Shown here: one piece after another, positions 54,036 to 62,585 of the stretch
How the letters are laid out: the number at the start of each line of letters is the position of its first letter
How positions within the stretch are numbered: position 1 is the stretch's first letter
DNA from: Shimia abyssi
Lineage (GTDB): Bacteria > Pseudomonadota > Alphaproteobacteria > Rhodobacterales > Rhodobacteraceae
DNA: 64,000 bases
Direction: 5' to 3'
Assembly (NCBI RefSeq): GCF_003014475.1
Contig: NZ_PYGJ01000008.1
Location: forward strand, 1 to 64,000
Made by a program: the position numbers and the translations under genes
Notes under the pieces: model-generated
The model's database searches: none
The model's input: the letters and a program-made list of their open reading frames with translations, nothing else
Told to the model about the DNA's origin: nothing

Positions 54036-54793
54036 ATTGGGCTGCTATCCGGGTAATCTATGTTACGGAAATGGCGCGTTTCTTTCGTACCATCGCGCAA
54101 AGCTTCATTTCGCCGGTGATTTCCACGTCGCTCTATTTTGTGGTTTTTGGCGCAGCGATTGGCAGCCGGATTAACGAAGTGGAAGGCGTAAGCTATGGCG
54201 CTTTTATCGTGCCGGGGTTGATTATGTTGTCGGTGATGACGCAGGCGATAACCAATGCCTCGTTCGGGATATATTTTCCGAAGTTTATCGGCACGATCTA
54301 TGAATTGTTGTCTGCGCCAGTGAACTTTCTGGAAATCGTGCTGGGGTTTGTCGGTGCGGCGGCCACCAAAGCATTGTTCATTGGATTGGTCATTCTGGGC
54401 ACAGCGGCATTGTTCGTTGACGTTCAGATTTTGCACCCTGTGGCGATGATCTCTTTTCTGGTGCTGACTTGTCTGAGCTTTTCGTTGTTCGGGTTCATTA
54501 TTGGCATCTGGGCACAAAGCTTTGAGCAGTTGCAGCTGATCCCGCTGTTGGTGGTCACGCCATTGGTGTTTTTGGGCGGGTCGTTCTATTCGATTTCGAT
54601 GCTACCACCGATATGGCAGAGCATCACGCTGTTTAATCCAGTGGTCTATCTGATTTCGGGGTTCCGGTGGTCGTTTTTTGGGGTGGCGGATGTGCCAATT
54701 GCGCTGAGCCTGTTGGCGATTGCGGGCTTCACGGCGCTGTGTTTGGCGGCCGTGTGGTGGATTTTCCGGACCGGTTGGCGCATTCGCGGCTAG
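54032..54793 (+). CDS. ABC-2 type transporter permease (YadH/NodJ-like)
   Basis: A 253-residue permease with six helices and the ABC-2 signature region around the fifth helix ([38 protein letters not shown]). It pairs with the preceding ATPase. The family includes E. coli YadH and rhizobial NodJ; no nodulation or capsule gene is nearby. A terminator-like element follows within 25 bp. Confidence 0.92.
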   Translation: MNWAAIRVIYVTEMARFFRTIAQSFISPVISTSLYFVVFGAAIGSRINEVEGVSYGAFIVPGLIMLSVMTQAITNASFGIYFPKFIGTIYELLSAPVNFLEIVLGFVGAAATKALFIGLVILGTAALFVDVQILHPVAMISFLVLTCLSFSLFGFIIGIWAQSFEQLQLIPLLVVTPLVFLGGSFYSISMLPPIWQSITLFNPVVYLISGFRWSFFGVADVPIALSLLAIAGFTALCLAAVWWIFRTGWRIRG

Positions 54794-54811
54794 GGACAGG
54801 ATCTTGGCCGG

Positions 54812-54855
54812 ACGGGCTCCTCCGCCCGTGCGGGCGTCCTCGCCTGTGGGTTTTT
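54812..54855 (+). terminator. terminator-like hairpin element, copy 1
   Basis: ACGGGC (54812-54817) can pair with GCCCGT (54824-54829); alternatively GCCC-GTGC-GGGC (54824-54835) or CGGGCG/CGCCTG (54831-54846) fold. The run GGGTTTTT ends at 54855. The segment 54816-54855 is closely similar to 59874-59913 after uvrC, so this looks like a repeated transcript-end module. Confidence 0.65.
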
Positions 54856-54925
54856 GTTGACAGTTGATGTCTTTCCTAAGGGGCCTGCCTTGTTAAAGGG
54901 GGGCAGGCATTCTACATGCGTCAAC

Positions 54926-55723
54926 ATGAAGCGATGGATCCCGTTTATGAAAACGCCGCCTACGGTGGCCGTGGTACGCCTGTCTGGCGTGATCGGTGCT
55001 GGAGCGCGCGGACAGTTGAGTGATCAGGCCTTGGGCCCTGTTCTGGAGCGCGCCTTTCGCAAGGGAAAACCCTTGGCGGTGGCGCTGGAGATCAATTCAC
55101 CGGGGGGTAGCCCCGTTCAATCCTCGCTGATTGGGGCACGGATCAGACGGCTGGCCGCGGAAAACGATGTGCCGGTATTTGCCTTTGTTGAAGACGTGGC
55201 GGCATCTGGTGGCTATTGGCTGGCGGCGGCGGCGGATGAGATCTACGCCGATGACAGTTCGATTGTCGGCTCGATTGGCGTGATTTCCGCCGGGTTTGGC
55301 GCGCATGTTTTCCTGTCTCGTCAGGGGCTGGAACGCCGTGTTCACACCGCAGGCAAGTCGAAGTCGATGATGGACCCGTTCAAGCCTGAAAAGCCTGAAG
55401 ATGTGAAACGATTGACCGCTTTACTGGAGCAGATCCACGCAAGTTTTATCCGGCATGTGAAGGCGCGGCGCGGGGACAAGCTGGACACGGTGCCAGAGCT
55501 TTTTACTGGTGAAGTCTGGGTGGGGCGCGAAGCTGAAAAGCTGGGCCTGATTGACGGGCTGGGCCATATAACGCCTGTGCTGAAAGAGAAGTTCGGCAAG
55601 GACGTCAAGCTGCGTCGTTATGGTTTGAAGCGCCCGGTCTGGCAGCGATTTGGTGCAACGCTGGCGCAGGATGCAATTGCCGGAATTGAGGAACGGGCGG
55701 AATACGCGCGTTTTGGCCTCTGA
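54926..55723 (+). CDS. S49-family serine peptidase (SppA/SohB-like)
   Basis: A 265-residue peptidase. The oxyanion segment is LEINSPGGSPVQSS, the nucleophile Ser lies in DVAASGGYWLAAAADEIYAD, and the general-base Lys is probably in TAGKSKSMMDPF. SIVGSIGVI is also typical. It is short, like SohB or the protease half of SppA, with no clear signal sequence. ATG 54926 is chosen; the frame runs back to 54854 through the terminator-like element. A 55-residue gene starts 1 bp after its stop. Confidence 0.88.
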   Translation: MKRWIPFMKTPPTVAVVRLSGVIGAGARGQLSDQALGPVLERAFRKGKPLAVALEINSPGGSPVQSSLIGARIRRLAAENDVPVFAFVEDVAASGGYWLAAAADEIYADDSSIVGSIGVISAGFGAHVFLSRQGLERRVHTAGKSKSMMDPFKPEKPEDVKRLTALLEQIHASFIRHVKARRGDKLDTVPELFTGEVWVGREAEKLGLIDGLGHITPVLKEKFGKDVKLRRYGLKRPVWQRFGATLAQDAIAGIEERAEYARFGL

Positions 55724-55724
55724 C

Positions 55725-55892
55725 GTGATTGTAAAGATTGTCTCCTTTTTCCTGATCGGTATGGCCGTGCTGGCGATGTTCGGCAAGCTGCGCTATCCGG
55801 GGCAGAAACGGTTGCAATCGGCGAAATGCCCCTCTTGCGGGCGGTATCGGATCGGCAAAGGGCCTTGTCCCTGTCAGAAAGGCAAGGGGTAG
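55725..55892 (+). CDS. small membrane-anchored zinc-ribbon-like protein
   Basis: A 55-residue protein starting at GTG 55725, one base after the peptidase stop. An N-terminal hydrophobic helix (about 1-20, IVKIVSFFLIGMAVLAMFG) is followed by a basic segment and two cysteine pairs, KCPSCGRYRIGKGPCPC, near the C-terminus, spaced like a small zinc ribbon. The antiporter gene starts 2 bp after its stop. I believe similar short proteins recur in Rhodobacterales at this spot, but I know of no function. Tight spacing on both sides argues that it is expressed. Confidence 0.68.
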   Translation: MIVKIVSFFLIGMAVLAMFGKLRYPGQKRLQSAKCPSCGRYRIGKGPCPCQKGKG

Positions 55893-55894
55893 CC

Positions 55895-56845
55895 ATGGAA
55901 TGGCTTCTGGTATCTTTGGGGCTGATCATTCTGCTTTTGGCAGGGGATGCGCTGGTGCGCGGCGCGGTAAACCTGTCGCTGCGCGTTGGTATTCCGGCAC
56001 TGATTGTGTCGCTGACGATTGTTGCCTTTGGTACGTCTGCACCTGAGCTTTTAATCTCTCTGCAAGCAGCGATGAAAGATGCGCCGGGCATTGCGATGGG
56101 CAATGTCGTTGGATCTAACACGGCCAATATTCTGCTGGTGCTGGGTGTGCCGGCGATACTGGCGACGCTGCACACGAGCCATTGCAATTCGCGCCGTACT
56201 TATTTGTTTATGATTGCCGCGTCGTTATTGTTTATCGCGCTGGCGTTTCAGGGGGTGTTTACGTTCTGGTCGGGCGTGATCCTGTTGGCGGCCTTGTCGA
56301 TTGTATTGGGAGACGCGTTCTATCAGGCGCGATGCCATCGGCGCGATGCCAAGGCATTGGCAGCGGAAGAAGAAGAAGTCGAGGGCGCGGACCCGGATAT
56401 GCCGTGGTGGCGGATCGGGTTGTTCATGGTGCTGGGGTTGATCGGGTTGCCATTGGGCGCGGACCTGATGGTCGACAATGCCGAGGTGATCGCGCGCAGG
56501 TATGGCGTGTCAGACACGGTGATCGGGCTGACGCTGATTGCGCTGGGCACGTCGCTGCCAGAGCTGGCCACGACGGTGATGGCGGCGTTGCGCAGGCAGG
56601 CCGATGTAGCACTGGGCAATGTGATCGGGTCGAACATGTTCAACCTGCTGGCCATTATCGGCATTACGTCGTTGGTGCATCCAATCCCGGTTGATCCAGA
56701 GTTTCTTGAATTTGATCTGTGGGTGATGTTGGGCGCGTCCATTCTGATCGTGCCGTTTGTGTTCCTGAAACAGGATATTACCCGGCGTTGGGGTATTGCA
56801 CTGACAGTGATGTACCTGACCTATATTCTGGTGGTTCTGACATAG
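55895..56845 (+). CDS. calcium/sodium antiporter (YrbG-type, CaCA family)
   Basis: A 316-residue antiporter with two alpha repeats: GTSAPELLISLQAAM then GNVVGSNTANILLVLG in the first half, and GTSLPELATTVMAAL then GNVIGSNMFNLLAIIG in the second, each with the cation-binding Glu. About ten helices and a short acidic central loop. ATG 55895 follows AAGGGG. It forms a run with the peptidase and small zinc-ribbon genes and with the SDR gene 10 bp downstream. Confidence 0.92.
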   Translation: MEWLLVSLGLIILLLAGDALVRGAVNLSLRVGIPALIVSLTIVAFGTSAPELLISLQAAMKDAPGIAMGNVVGSNTANILLVLGVPAILATLHTSHCNSRRTYLFMIAASLLFIALAFQGVFTFWSGVILLAALSIVLGDAFYQARCHRRDAKALAAEEEEVEGADPDMPWWRIGLFMVLGLIGLPLGADLMVDNAEVIARRYGVSDTVIGLTLIALGTSLPELATTVMAALRRQADVALGNVIGSNMFNLLAIIGITSLVHPIPVDPEFLEFDLWVMLGASILIVPFVFLKQDITRRWGIALTVMYLTYILVVLT

Positions 56846-56855
56846 GAGGCGGCTG

Positions 56856-57635
56856 ATGCGGCGTGCACTGGTGACCGGAGCGAGCAAGCGGCTGGGGCGC
56901 GCGATGGCGTTGTACCTCGCGGAGCGTGGCCATGATGTTGCGGTGCATTATGCCGGATCACAGGACGAGGCCGAACAAACTGCCGAGGATATTCGTGCGC
57001 TGGGGCGTAAGGCAATTACGGTGCAAGCGGATCTGGTGCAGGAAGCGGACAGTCAGGAGTTGTTTGGAGCGGCGGTTGATGGGCTGGGCGGGCCAATTAC
57101 CTGTCTGGTAAACAATGCCTCTGTGTTTGAGTATGACCGGATCGAGACGGCAACGCGTGAAAGCTGGGACCGTCATATCGGCAGCAACCTGCGCGCACCA
57201 TATGTGCTGACACAGGCGATGGCGCAGCAGGGATTGACGGCCGAGGTTGATGCCAATGGCGAGCCGGTGGCAGTGGGATTGGTCGTGAACATGCTGGATC
57301 AGCGTGTGCGCAAGCTGACGCCAGAGTTTTCGACATACACGATTGCCAAAATGGGCCTGTGGGCGTTGACCCAGACCGCGGCGCAAGGATTGGCGCCACA
57401 TATCAGGGTCAATGCGATTGGCCCGGGGCCAACATTGATAGGCGCGCGCCAGAGCGCGGCGCATTTTGCCGGACAGCGCACCAATACGGTGCTGGGGCGC
57501 GGATCTGACCCGGACGATATTGTTGCGGCGCTGGGGTATTTGTTGGATGCCAAGGCCGTAACAGGGCAGTTGATTTGTGTCGACGGCGGGCAACACTTGG
57601 GATGGAGAACCCCAGATATTCAGGGTGTGGAGTGA
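56856..57635 (+). CDS. SDR-family pteridine reductase-like protein (PTR1/FolM type)
   Basis: A 259-residue SDR. The cofactor motif TGASKRLGRA carries the Arg seen in pteridine reductases (TGxxxRxG), NNASVFE follows, and the catalytic region reads VNMLDQRV...YTIAK, with Asp in place of the usual Ser, exactly as in PTR1 and FolM. It probably reduces dihydrobiopterin, dihydromonapterin or dihydrofolate with NADPH. Other folate genes in the window are folE2, folB and folP. An antiporter gene ends 10 bp before it. Substrate is inference. Confidence 0.82.
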   Translation: MRRALVTGASKRLGRAMALYLAERGHDVAVHYAGSQDEAEQTAEDIRALGRKAITVQADLVQEADSQELFGAAVDGLGGPITCLVNNASVFEYDRIETATRESWDRHIGSNLRAPYVLTQAMAQQGLTAEVDANGEPVAVGLVVNMLDQRVRKLTPEFSTYTIAKMGLWALTQTAAQGLAPHIRVNAIGPGPTLIGARQSAAHFAGQRTNTVLGRGSDPDDIVAALGYLLDAKAVTGQLICVDGGQHLGWRTPDIQGVE

Positions 57636-57994
57636 CGGTCAAATTCCCGGCATGCGGTGGTATGCATGGTTACCGTCACGGAAAGAAAACCAATCAAAAC
57701 CAACCTATGTCGTGCAAGTTTTGCACCTTTAACAAATCCGTTACCAAACTGTTGCGTTTTTGTTAATGTTTTCAACGCTTTGTCGACGAGATAATAAAAT
57801 ATAGTTTAGAATCAAGGAATTACATTTACGCCTAAAATTTAGGCATATTAACGAAGTGGGTCAAAAATAACGGAAAAACGCTGTTCTCTCAAAGATATCT
57901 ACCGACTTATCCACATGTTCCGTGGATTTGTTTTGTCTTGCGAATTTTGTCGGGAGATTGCAGCGAAGCCAAAAGAATCATATCTCGGATAACC
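57636..57994. other. A+T-rich spacer upstream of uvrC with a consensus DnaA box and inverted repeats
   Basis: A 359-bp gap, A+T-richer than any other in the window, especially 57760-57900. It contains GTGCAA-GTT-TTGCAC (57712-57726), GCCTAAA-A-TTTAGGC (57830-57844) and one exact TTATCCACA DnaA box at 57907-57915, 80 bp before the uvrC ATG. No credible ORF or structured RNA was recognised. It must carry the uvrC promoter. One DnaA box is too few to call an origin. Confidence 0.6.
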
Positions 57995-59869
57995 ATGACA
58001 GCAGATGAACCAGACGCCATCAAAACCGTAACCGGTTACGCATGTATTCAAAGCTATCTTAAGACGTTGGACGGATCGCCCGGCGTCTACAGAATGCTGG
58101 ATGAACAGGCGCGTGTCTTGTACGTCGGTAAGGCACGCAATCTGCGGGCACGGGTGTCAAACTATGCCCGTCCGGGGGGGCATTCGGGGCGGATCGAACG
58201 GATGATCTCGGAAACCGCTTCGATGATGTTTTTGACGACAAAGACCGAAACCGAAGCGCTGTTGCTGGAGCAGAATCTAATCAAGCAGCTTAAGCCGAAA
58301 TACAACGTGCTTCTGCGGGACGACAAAAGCTTTCCCAATATTCTGGTCAGCCGGACCCACGGATTTCCGCAAATCAAAAAACACCGTGGTGCGAAAAAGG
58401 AGAAGGGACACTATTACGGTCCGTTTGCAAGTGCGGGGGCGGTGAACCGGACATTAAGCCAGTTGCAGAAGGTTTTCCTGCTGCGCAATTGTTCGGATTC
58501 GATGTTCGAGAGCCGGTCGCGCCCGTGCCTGCTTTATCAGATCAAGCGGTGTTCCGGGCCTTGTGTGGGTAAGATTTCCGAAGACGCCTATGCCGAGAGT
58601 GTGGGCGATGCTGAGAGGTTCCTGTCAGGGCGTTCGACCCAGATCCAGGAAACGTTGGCCAAACAGATGCAAGCCGCTTCGGATGCGATGGAGTTTGAGC
58701 AGGCGGCATCGTTGCGGGACCGTATCAAGGCGTTGACCAGTGTGCAGACGGCTCAGGGCATCAACCCGCGTGGGGTGGCCGAGGCGGATGTGATCGCGCT
58801 GCATATGGATAAGGGGCAAGCCTGTGTGCAGGTGTTTTTTATTCGGGCGCACCAGAACTGGGGCAACCGCGATTTTTATCCACGGGTTGGGGCGGAGATT
58901 GACGAAGCAGAGGTGCTGGAGGCGTTTATCGGGCAGTTTTACGACACCAAAGACCCGGCGCGACAGCTGATCTTGAGCCATCCAATCGAGAATGCCGATC
59001 TGATGGCCGAAGCGTTGGGCGGTAAGCTGGGGCGCAAGGTGGAGATTCTGGTGCCGCAGCGGGGCGAAAAGGCCGAGTTGATGGCGGGGGCGGCGCGCAA
59101 TGCGCGAGAAAGCCTAGCGCGAAAGATGAGTGAGACGGCGACGCAGGCCAAGCTGTTGAAAGGGTTGGCAGAAGCGTTTGATCTGGACGCGCCACCGAAG
59201 CGGATCGAGGTCTACGATAACAGCCACATTCAGGGAACGAATGCTGTTGGCGGGATGATTGTTGCGGGGCCAGAGGGGTTCATGAAAAACAGTTATCGCA
59301 AGTTCAACATCAAGGGGGATGACCTGACGCCGGGGGATGACTTTGGTATGATGAAGGAGGTGCTTGCGAGAAGGTTCAAGCGGCTGTTGAAGGAAGATCC
59401 GGATCGCGAGCAGGGTATGTGGCCTGATCTGTTGCTGATTGACGGCGGTGCCGGACAGGTTTCTGCGGTGGCCGAGATTATGCGTGAATGGGGTGTCGAG
59501 GATATCCCGATGGTGGGCGTGGCCAAGGGCGTGGATCGGGACCACGGTAAAGAAGAATTTCACAGGGTCGGGCAGCGGGTTATGGCGCTGCGGCGCAATG
59601 ATCCGGTGCTGTATTTTGTGCAACGGATGCGGGATGAGGCGCACCGGTTTGCGATTGGTACACACCGGGCCAAGCGGGCCAAAGCGATTGGCGCGACGCC
59701 GCTTGATGATGTGCCGGGCGTGGGCGCAACGCGAAAACGGGCGCTGTTGGCGCATTTTGGATCGGCCAAAGCGGTATCGCGGGCCAACCTTGCCGATCTC
59801 AAAGCGGTGGACGGAATATCAGGTGCGTTGGCCGAGACGATTTATGATTATTTCCATGAGGGTAAGTAA
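57995..59869 (+). CDS. uvrC: excinuclease ABC subunit C
   Basis: A 624-residue nucleotide excision repair endonuclease. In order: GIY-YIG domain ([21 protein letters not shown] at about 35), the UvrB-binding UVR motif (about 230-265, [18 protein letters not shown]), the RNase H-like domain ([20 protein letters not shown]), and a helix-hairpin-helix tail ([20 protein letters not shown]). I use ATG 57995; a frame reading back to 57938 is not needed. It is followed by a repeat element and pgsA. Confidence 0.96.
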   Translation: MTADEPDAIKTVTGYACIQSYLKTLDGSPGVYRMLDEQARVLYVGKARNLRARVSNYARPGGHSGRIERMISETASMMFLTTKTETEALLLEQNLIKQLKPKYNVLLRDDKSFPNILVSRTHGFPQIKKHRGAKKEKGHYYGPFASAGAVNRTLSQLQKVFLLRNCSDSMFESRSRPCLLYQIKRCSGPCVGKISEDAYAESVGDAERFLSGRSTQIQETLAKQMQAASDAMEFEQAASLRDRIKALTSVQTAQGINPRGVAEADVIALHMDKGQACVQVFFIRAHQNWGNRDFYPRVGAEIDEAEVLEAFIGQFYDTKDPARQLILSHPIENADLMAEALGGKLGRKVEILVPQRGEKAELMAGAARNARESLARKMSETATQAKLLKGLAEAFDLDAPPKRIEVYDNSHIQGTNAVGGMIVAGPEGFMKNSYRKFNIKGDDLTPGDDFGMMKEVLARRFKRLLKEDPDREQGMWPDLLLIDGGAGQVSAVAEIMREWGVEDIPMVGVAKGVDRDHGKEEFHRVGQRVMALRRNDPVLYFVQRMRDEAHRFAIGTHRAKRAKAIGATPLDDVPGVGATRKRALLAHFGSAKAVSRANLADLKAVDGISGALAETIYDYFHEGK

Positions 59870-59873
59870 GCGC

Positions 59874-59913
59874 GCTCCTCAAGCCCTTGCGGGCTTTCCT
59901 CGCCGGGTGGGTT
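59874..59913 (+). repeat. hairpin element after uvrC, copy 2 of the 54816 element
   Basis: The sequence holds AAGCCC-TTGC-GGGCTT (59881-59896), a 6-bp stem with a tetraloop, flanked by GCTCCTC and TCCTCGCC...GGTGGGTT. The flanks and loop position match 54816-54855. It starts 5 bp after the uvrC stop and ends 17 bp before pgsA, so if it terminates it does so only partially. Confidence 0.6.
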
Positions 59914-59929
59914 CGGATAGGAAGGCGGT

Positions 59930-60589
59930 ATGACCTGGAATATTCCCAATATACTCTCTGTTTTGCGGTTGGTTGCGGCACCAATGGTGGCCGTGATGTT
60001 TCTTTATTTCACAAGGCCTTATGCGGATTGGTTCGCTTTGTGTCTGTTCCTGTTGGCGGCTGTGACCGATTGGTTTGACGGCTATCTGGCGCGCGCCTGG
60101 GGACAGGAGACGCGCATGGGAGCCATGATCGATCCGATTGCGGATAAGGCCATGGTTGTGGTCGCGCTGATGGTGATCGTGGGCTATTCGTCGATGTCGC
60201 CTTGGTTGGTGCTCCCGGCGACGGTGATCCTGTTTCGCGAAGTGTTTGTATCCGGATTGCGCGAGTTTCTGGGTGACGTAGCGGGCACACTGAAGGTTAC
60301 AAAACTCGCCAAATGGAAGACCGCGACACAGATGGTGGCGATCGCGTTTTTGTTCGCCCAAGGGGTATTCGAACACTATCTGGGCATGTCCGCATGGGGC
60401 ATGGATCAGGCGATGGTCGATCAAGTGATGTTGGGAGAAATTGAGGATTTCCAAGGGCTTATCTGGAAACACGCCGGCATGGTCTGGACCGGGTGGGTCG
60501 GGATAGTGCTGTTATGGGTTGCGGCGCTGCTGACGGCGGTGACAGGGGTGGACTATCTGCTTAAGGCCCGCCCGCATTTGAAGGATTGA
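59930..60589 (+). CDS. pgsA: CDP-diacylglycerol--glycerol-3-phosphate 3-phosphatidyltransferase
   Basis: A 219-residue membrane enzyme making phosphatidylglycerophosphate. The CDP-alcohol phosphotransferase motif DGxxAR(x8)GxxxDxxxD is intact as DGYLARAWGQETRMGAMIDPIADK (shown here as motif with key residues D, G, A, R, G, D and D at about 45-68). About five helices. It begins MTWNIPNILSVLRL, the usual start. It is followed by moaD with a few bases between (stop 60587-60589, start 60595). Confidence 0.95.
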   Translation: MTWNIPNILSVLRLVAAPMVAVMFLYFTRPYADWFALCLFLLAAVTDWFDGYLARAWGQETRMGAMIDPIADKAMVVVALMVIVGYSSMSPWLVLPATVILFREVFVSGLREFLGDVAGTLKVTKLAKWKTATQMVAIAFLFAQGVFEHYLGMSAWGMDQAMVDQVMLGEIEDFQGLIWKHAGMVWTGWVGIVLLWVAALLTAVTGVDYLLKARPHLKD

Positions 60590-60594
60590 TGGCG

Positions 60595-60840
60595 ATGGAT
60601 GTGCTGTATTTTGCCTGGGTGCGCGAACGCATTGGACTGCCTAAAGAAGCGGTGGAGACAGAGGCGGCAACCGTGTCAGAGCTGGTGGAAGAGTTGAAGG
60701 CGCGCGAAGAGCGATATGCGGTGGCTTTTGGCGATCTGAGTGCACTGCGGGTGGCTGTCGATCAGGAGTTGACCGACTTTGACGCGTCGATCAGGGGCGC
60801 GCGTGAAGTGGCCTTTTTCCCGCCCATGACCGGAGGGTAG
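60595..60840 (+). CDS. moaD: molybdopterin converting factor subunit 1 (MoaD)
   Basis: An 81-residue ubiquitin-like sulfur carrier ending in the required Gly-Gly (FFPPMTGG). It delivers thiocarboxylate sulfur to precursor Z in the MoaD-MoaE complex. ATG 60595 is 9 nt after AAGGA at 60581-60585; the ATG at 60589 is too close to it. The stop is one base before moaE. Confidence 0.93.
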   Translation: MDVLYFAWVRERIGLPKEAVETEAATVSELVEELKAREERYAVAFGDLSALRVAVDQELTDFDASIRGAREVAFFPPMTGG

Positions 60841-60841
60841 A

Positions 60842-61285
60842 ATGCGCATTCTGGTACAGTCCGAACCGTTTGATCTGGGTGATGAGGCAAAGAAATTTGC
60901 AAGCGGCCACAATAACATGGGCGCGATTGTTACTTTTACAGGAGTAGTGCGGGATCTGGCGCGAGGCGATCTCGATTGTATGGAGATCGAGCACTATCCG
61001 GGCATGACCGAACGGGCGCTGGAAAAGATCGCGCGCGAGGCGCTGGCACGTTGGAGTCTGGGTGATGTTCTCGTCATCCACAGGCACGGGCCGCTGGCGC
61101 CGGGAGACATGATTATGATGGTTGCCACGGCCGCACCGCATCGCAAAGATGCATTTGAAGCAGCCGAATATCTGATGGACTATCTGAAATCGCGCGCGCC
61201 TTTCTGGAAGAAAGAAATCAGTCGCGATGGCGCGGATTGGGTTGCAGCCAAGGACGAAGATGAAGACGCGCTGACCCGCTGGTAG
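60842..61285 (+). CDS. moaE: molybdopterin synthase catalytic subunit (MoaE)
   Basis: A 147-residue catalytic subunit. It has GAIVTFTGVVRD, MEIEHYPGMTE, VIHRHGPLAPGD, DYLKSRAPFWKKE with the active-site lysines. It forms a heterotetramer with MoaD. Other moa and mod genes are not in the window. An 11-bp-period repeat array begins about 50 bp after the stop. Confidence 0.95.
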   Translation: MRILVQSEPFDLGDEAKKFASGHNNMGAIVTFTGVVRDLARGDLDCMEIEHYPGMTERALEKIAREALARWSLGDVLVIHRHGPLAPGDMIMMVATAAPHRKDAFEAAEYLMDYLKSRAPFWKKEISRDGADWVAAKDEDEDALTRW

Positions 61286-61335
61286 GGGTGGTTTGGGCAT
61301 GAGTTTAATGCTGATTTTTGGATGGAATCGGCATG

Positions 61336-61379
61336 TCGGCAACGCGCCGGTATGACGTCGGTATTCCATCAGTGCCGGG
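61336..61379 (+). repeat. 11-bp-period direct repeat, second locus
   Basis: Units begin at 61336, 61347, 61358 and 61369 (TCGGCAACGCG, CCGGTATGACG, TCGGTATTCCA, TCAGTGCCGGG), with another TCGG at 61328. The period of 11 bp and the core TCGGTAT are the same as at 44464-44507, and both arrays sit 36-50 bp after a plus-strand stop codon. Confidence 0.6.
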
Positions 61380-61550
61380 GTTTGGCGGTGGCCGGATGGA
61401 GATTGCGCGCGCTGAACGACCAAGTGACGCCACGATAGGGTGCGAAAATGGGTTCACACGCGAATGTTTTCACCCGATTTCAATATTTCGCTTGCTTAAC
61501 TGGTGGGGTCGTTTAACCGGATTGCCAACCCCTAAAATGAGCGCCAGAGC

Positions 61551-62585
61551 ATGATCCCTAAAATTGACCCGATCCCGAACGCGACCCGCGCGATGGCGCC
61601 TAAGGATTGGGTGGTGGTCTTGGCCAAGTACCGCGAGCCGGATATCTGGCGCAGTGTGTTTGAGCTGGCGATTACGGCGGGGCCGTTTCTGGCAATTTGG
61701 GCGCTGGCGTGGTGGTCATTGTCGCTAAGCCCTTGGGTGGCGCTGGGGCTGTCGATCCTGAACGCGGCATTTTTGCTTCGCTTGTTCACGATCCAGCACG
61801 ATTGCGGCCATGGATCGTTTTTCAGTAACCGCAAGGTCAGCGACTGGGTTGGTCGTGTACTGGGTGTGGTGACGTTGACGCCGTATGATGTCTGGCGCCG
61901 CACTCATTCGGAGCATCACAGCGGCGCGGGTAATCTGAGCCGGCGGGGCATGGGCGATATTATGACGCTAACCGTGGCGGAGTATGAAGCTTTGACACCG
62001 ATGGGGCGGTTGCAATATCGCATTTACCGTCACCCGTTGATGCTATTTGGTTTTGCGCCGGGATATCTGTTCTTTCTTCAAAATCGCCTGCCGCTGGGGC
62101 TCACGTCGCAGCGACGCTATTGGGTGAGCGCGATGAGCACCAACCTCGCACTGGTCGTGATTTTGGGCACCGTTTGGTACTTTGGTGGATTGATGCCATT
62201 GTTGCTGATCTTTGTGCCCAGCACGTTGATCGCGGCGACGTTGGGGATGTGGTTGTTTTACGTGCAGCATCAGTTTGAGAATACCCAGTGGGATCAGGAT
62301 GAAAACTGGCAGGTGCATGACGCAGCGCTGCATGGCAGCTCACATTACGTGATGCCGTCGGTGTTGCAGTGGTTTAGCGCCAATATCGGCATTCACCACG
62401 TGCACCATCTGTATAGCCGTATCCCGTTTTACCGCCTGCCAGAGGTGTTGAAGGATCATGTGGAGCTGGAAGACAGCAACCGCATGACCATCCGCGAGAG
62501 CCTGGCCTATGCCAAGTTGCATGTGTGGGACGAGAAGAGTCGTAAGCTTTTGTCCTTTGCGCAGGTGCGGGCTTTGTCACGCTGA
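61551..62585 (+). CDS. membrane fatty acid desaturase
   Basis: A 344-residue di-iron desaturase with the three histidine boxes: QHDCGHGSFF (about 84-93), RRTHSEHHSG (about 121-130) and GIHHVHHLYSR (about 280-290). Four or so helices surround them. It resembles the DesA/delta-12 acyl-lipid group used to fluidise membranes, but regiospecificity cannot be read. It is preceded by a 265-bp gap with the 11-bp repeats and nothing else recognisable. Confidence 0.9.
   Translation: MIPKIDPIPNATRAMAPKDWVVVLAKYREPDIWRSVFELAITAGPFLAIWALAWWSLSLSPWVALGLSILNAAFLLRLFTIQHDCGHGSFFSNRKVSDWVGRVLGVVTLTPYDVWRRTHSEHHSGAGNLSRRGMGDIMTLTVAEYEALTPMGRLQYRIYRHPLMLFGFAPGYLFFLQNRLPLGLTSQRRYWVSAMSTNLALVVILGTVWYFGGLMPLLLIFVPSTLIAATLGMWLFYVQHQFENTQWDQDENWQVHDAALHGSSHYVMPSVLQWFSANIGIHHVHHLYSRIPFYRLPEVLKDHVELEDSNRMTIRESLAYAKLHVWDEKSRKLLSFAQVRALSR

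Noticed and set aside
57729-57744. CtrA-binding site (TTAA-N7-TTAA) before uvrC
   Set aside because: TTAA at 57729 is followed by GTTA at the right spacing and TTAC one base further; neither fits the consensus well enough.
57636-57994. Replication origin
   Set aside because: Only one exact DnaA box and no neighbouring replication gene; an origin should have several boxes in order. Kept only as an observation.
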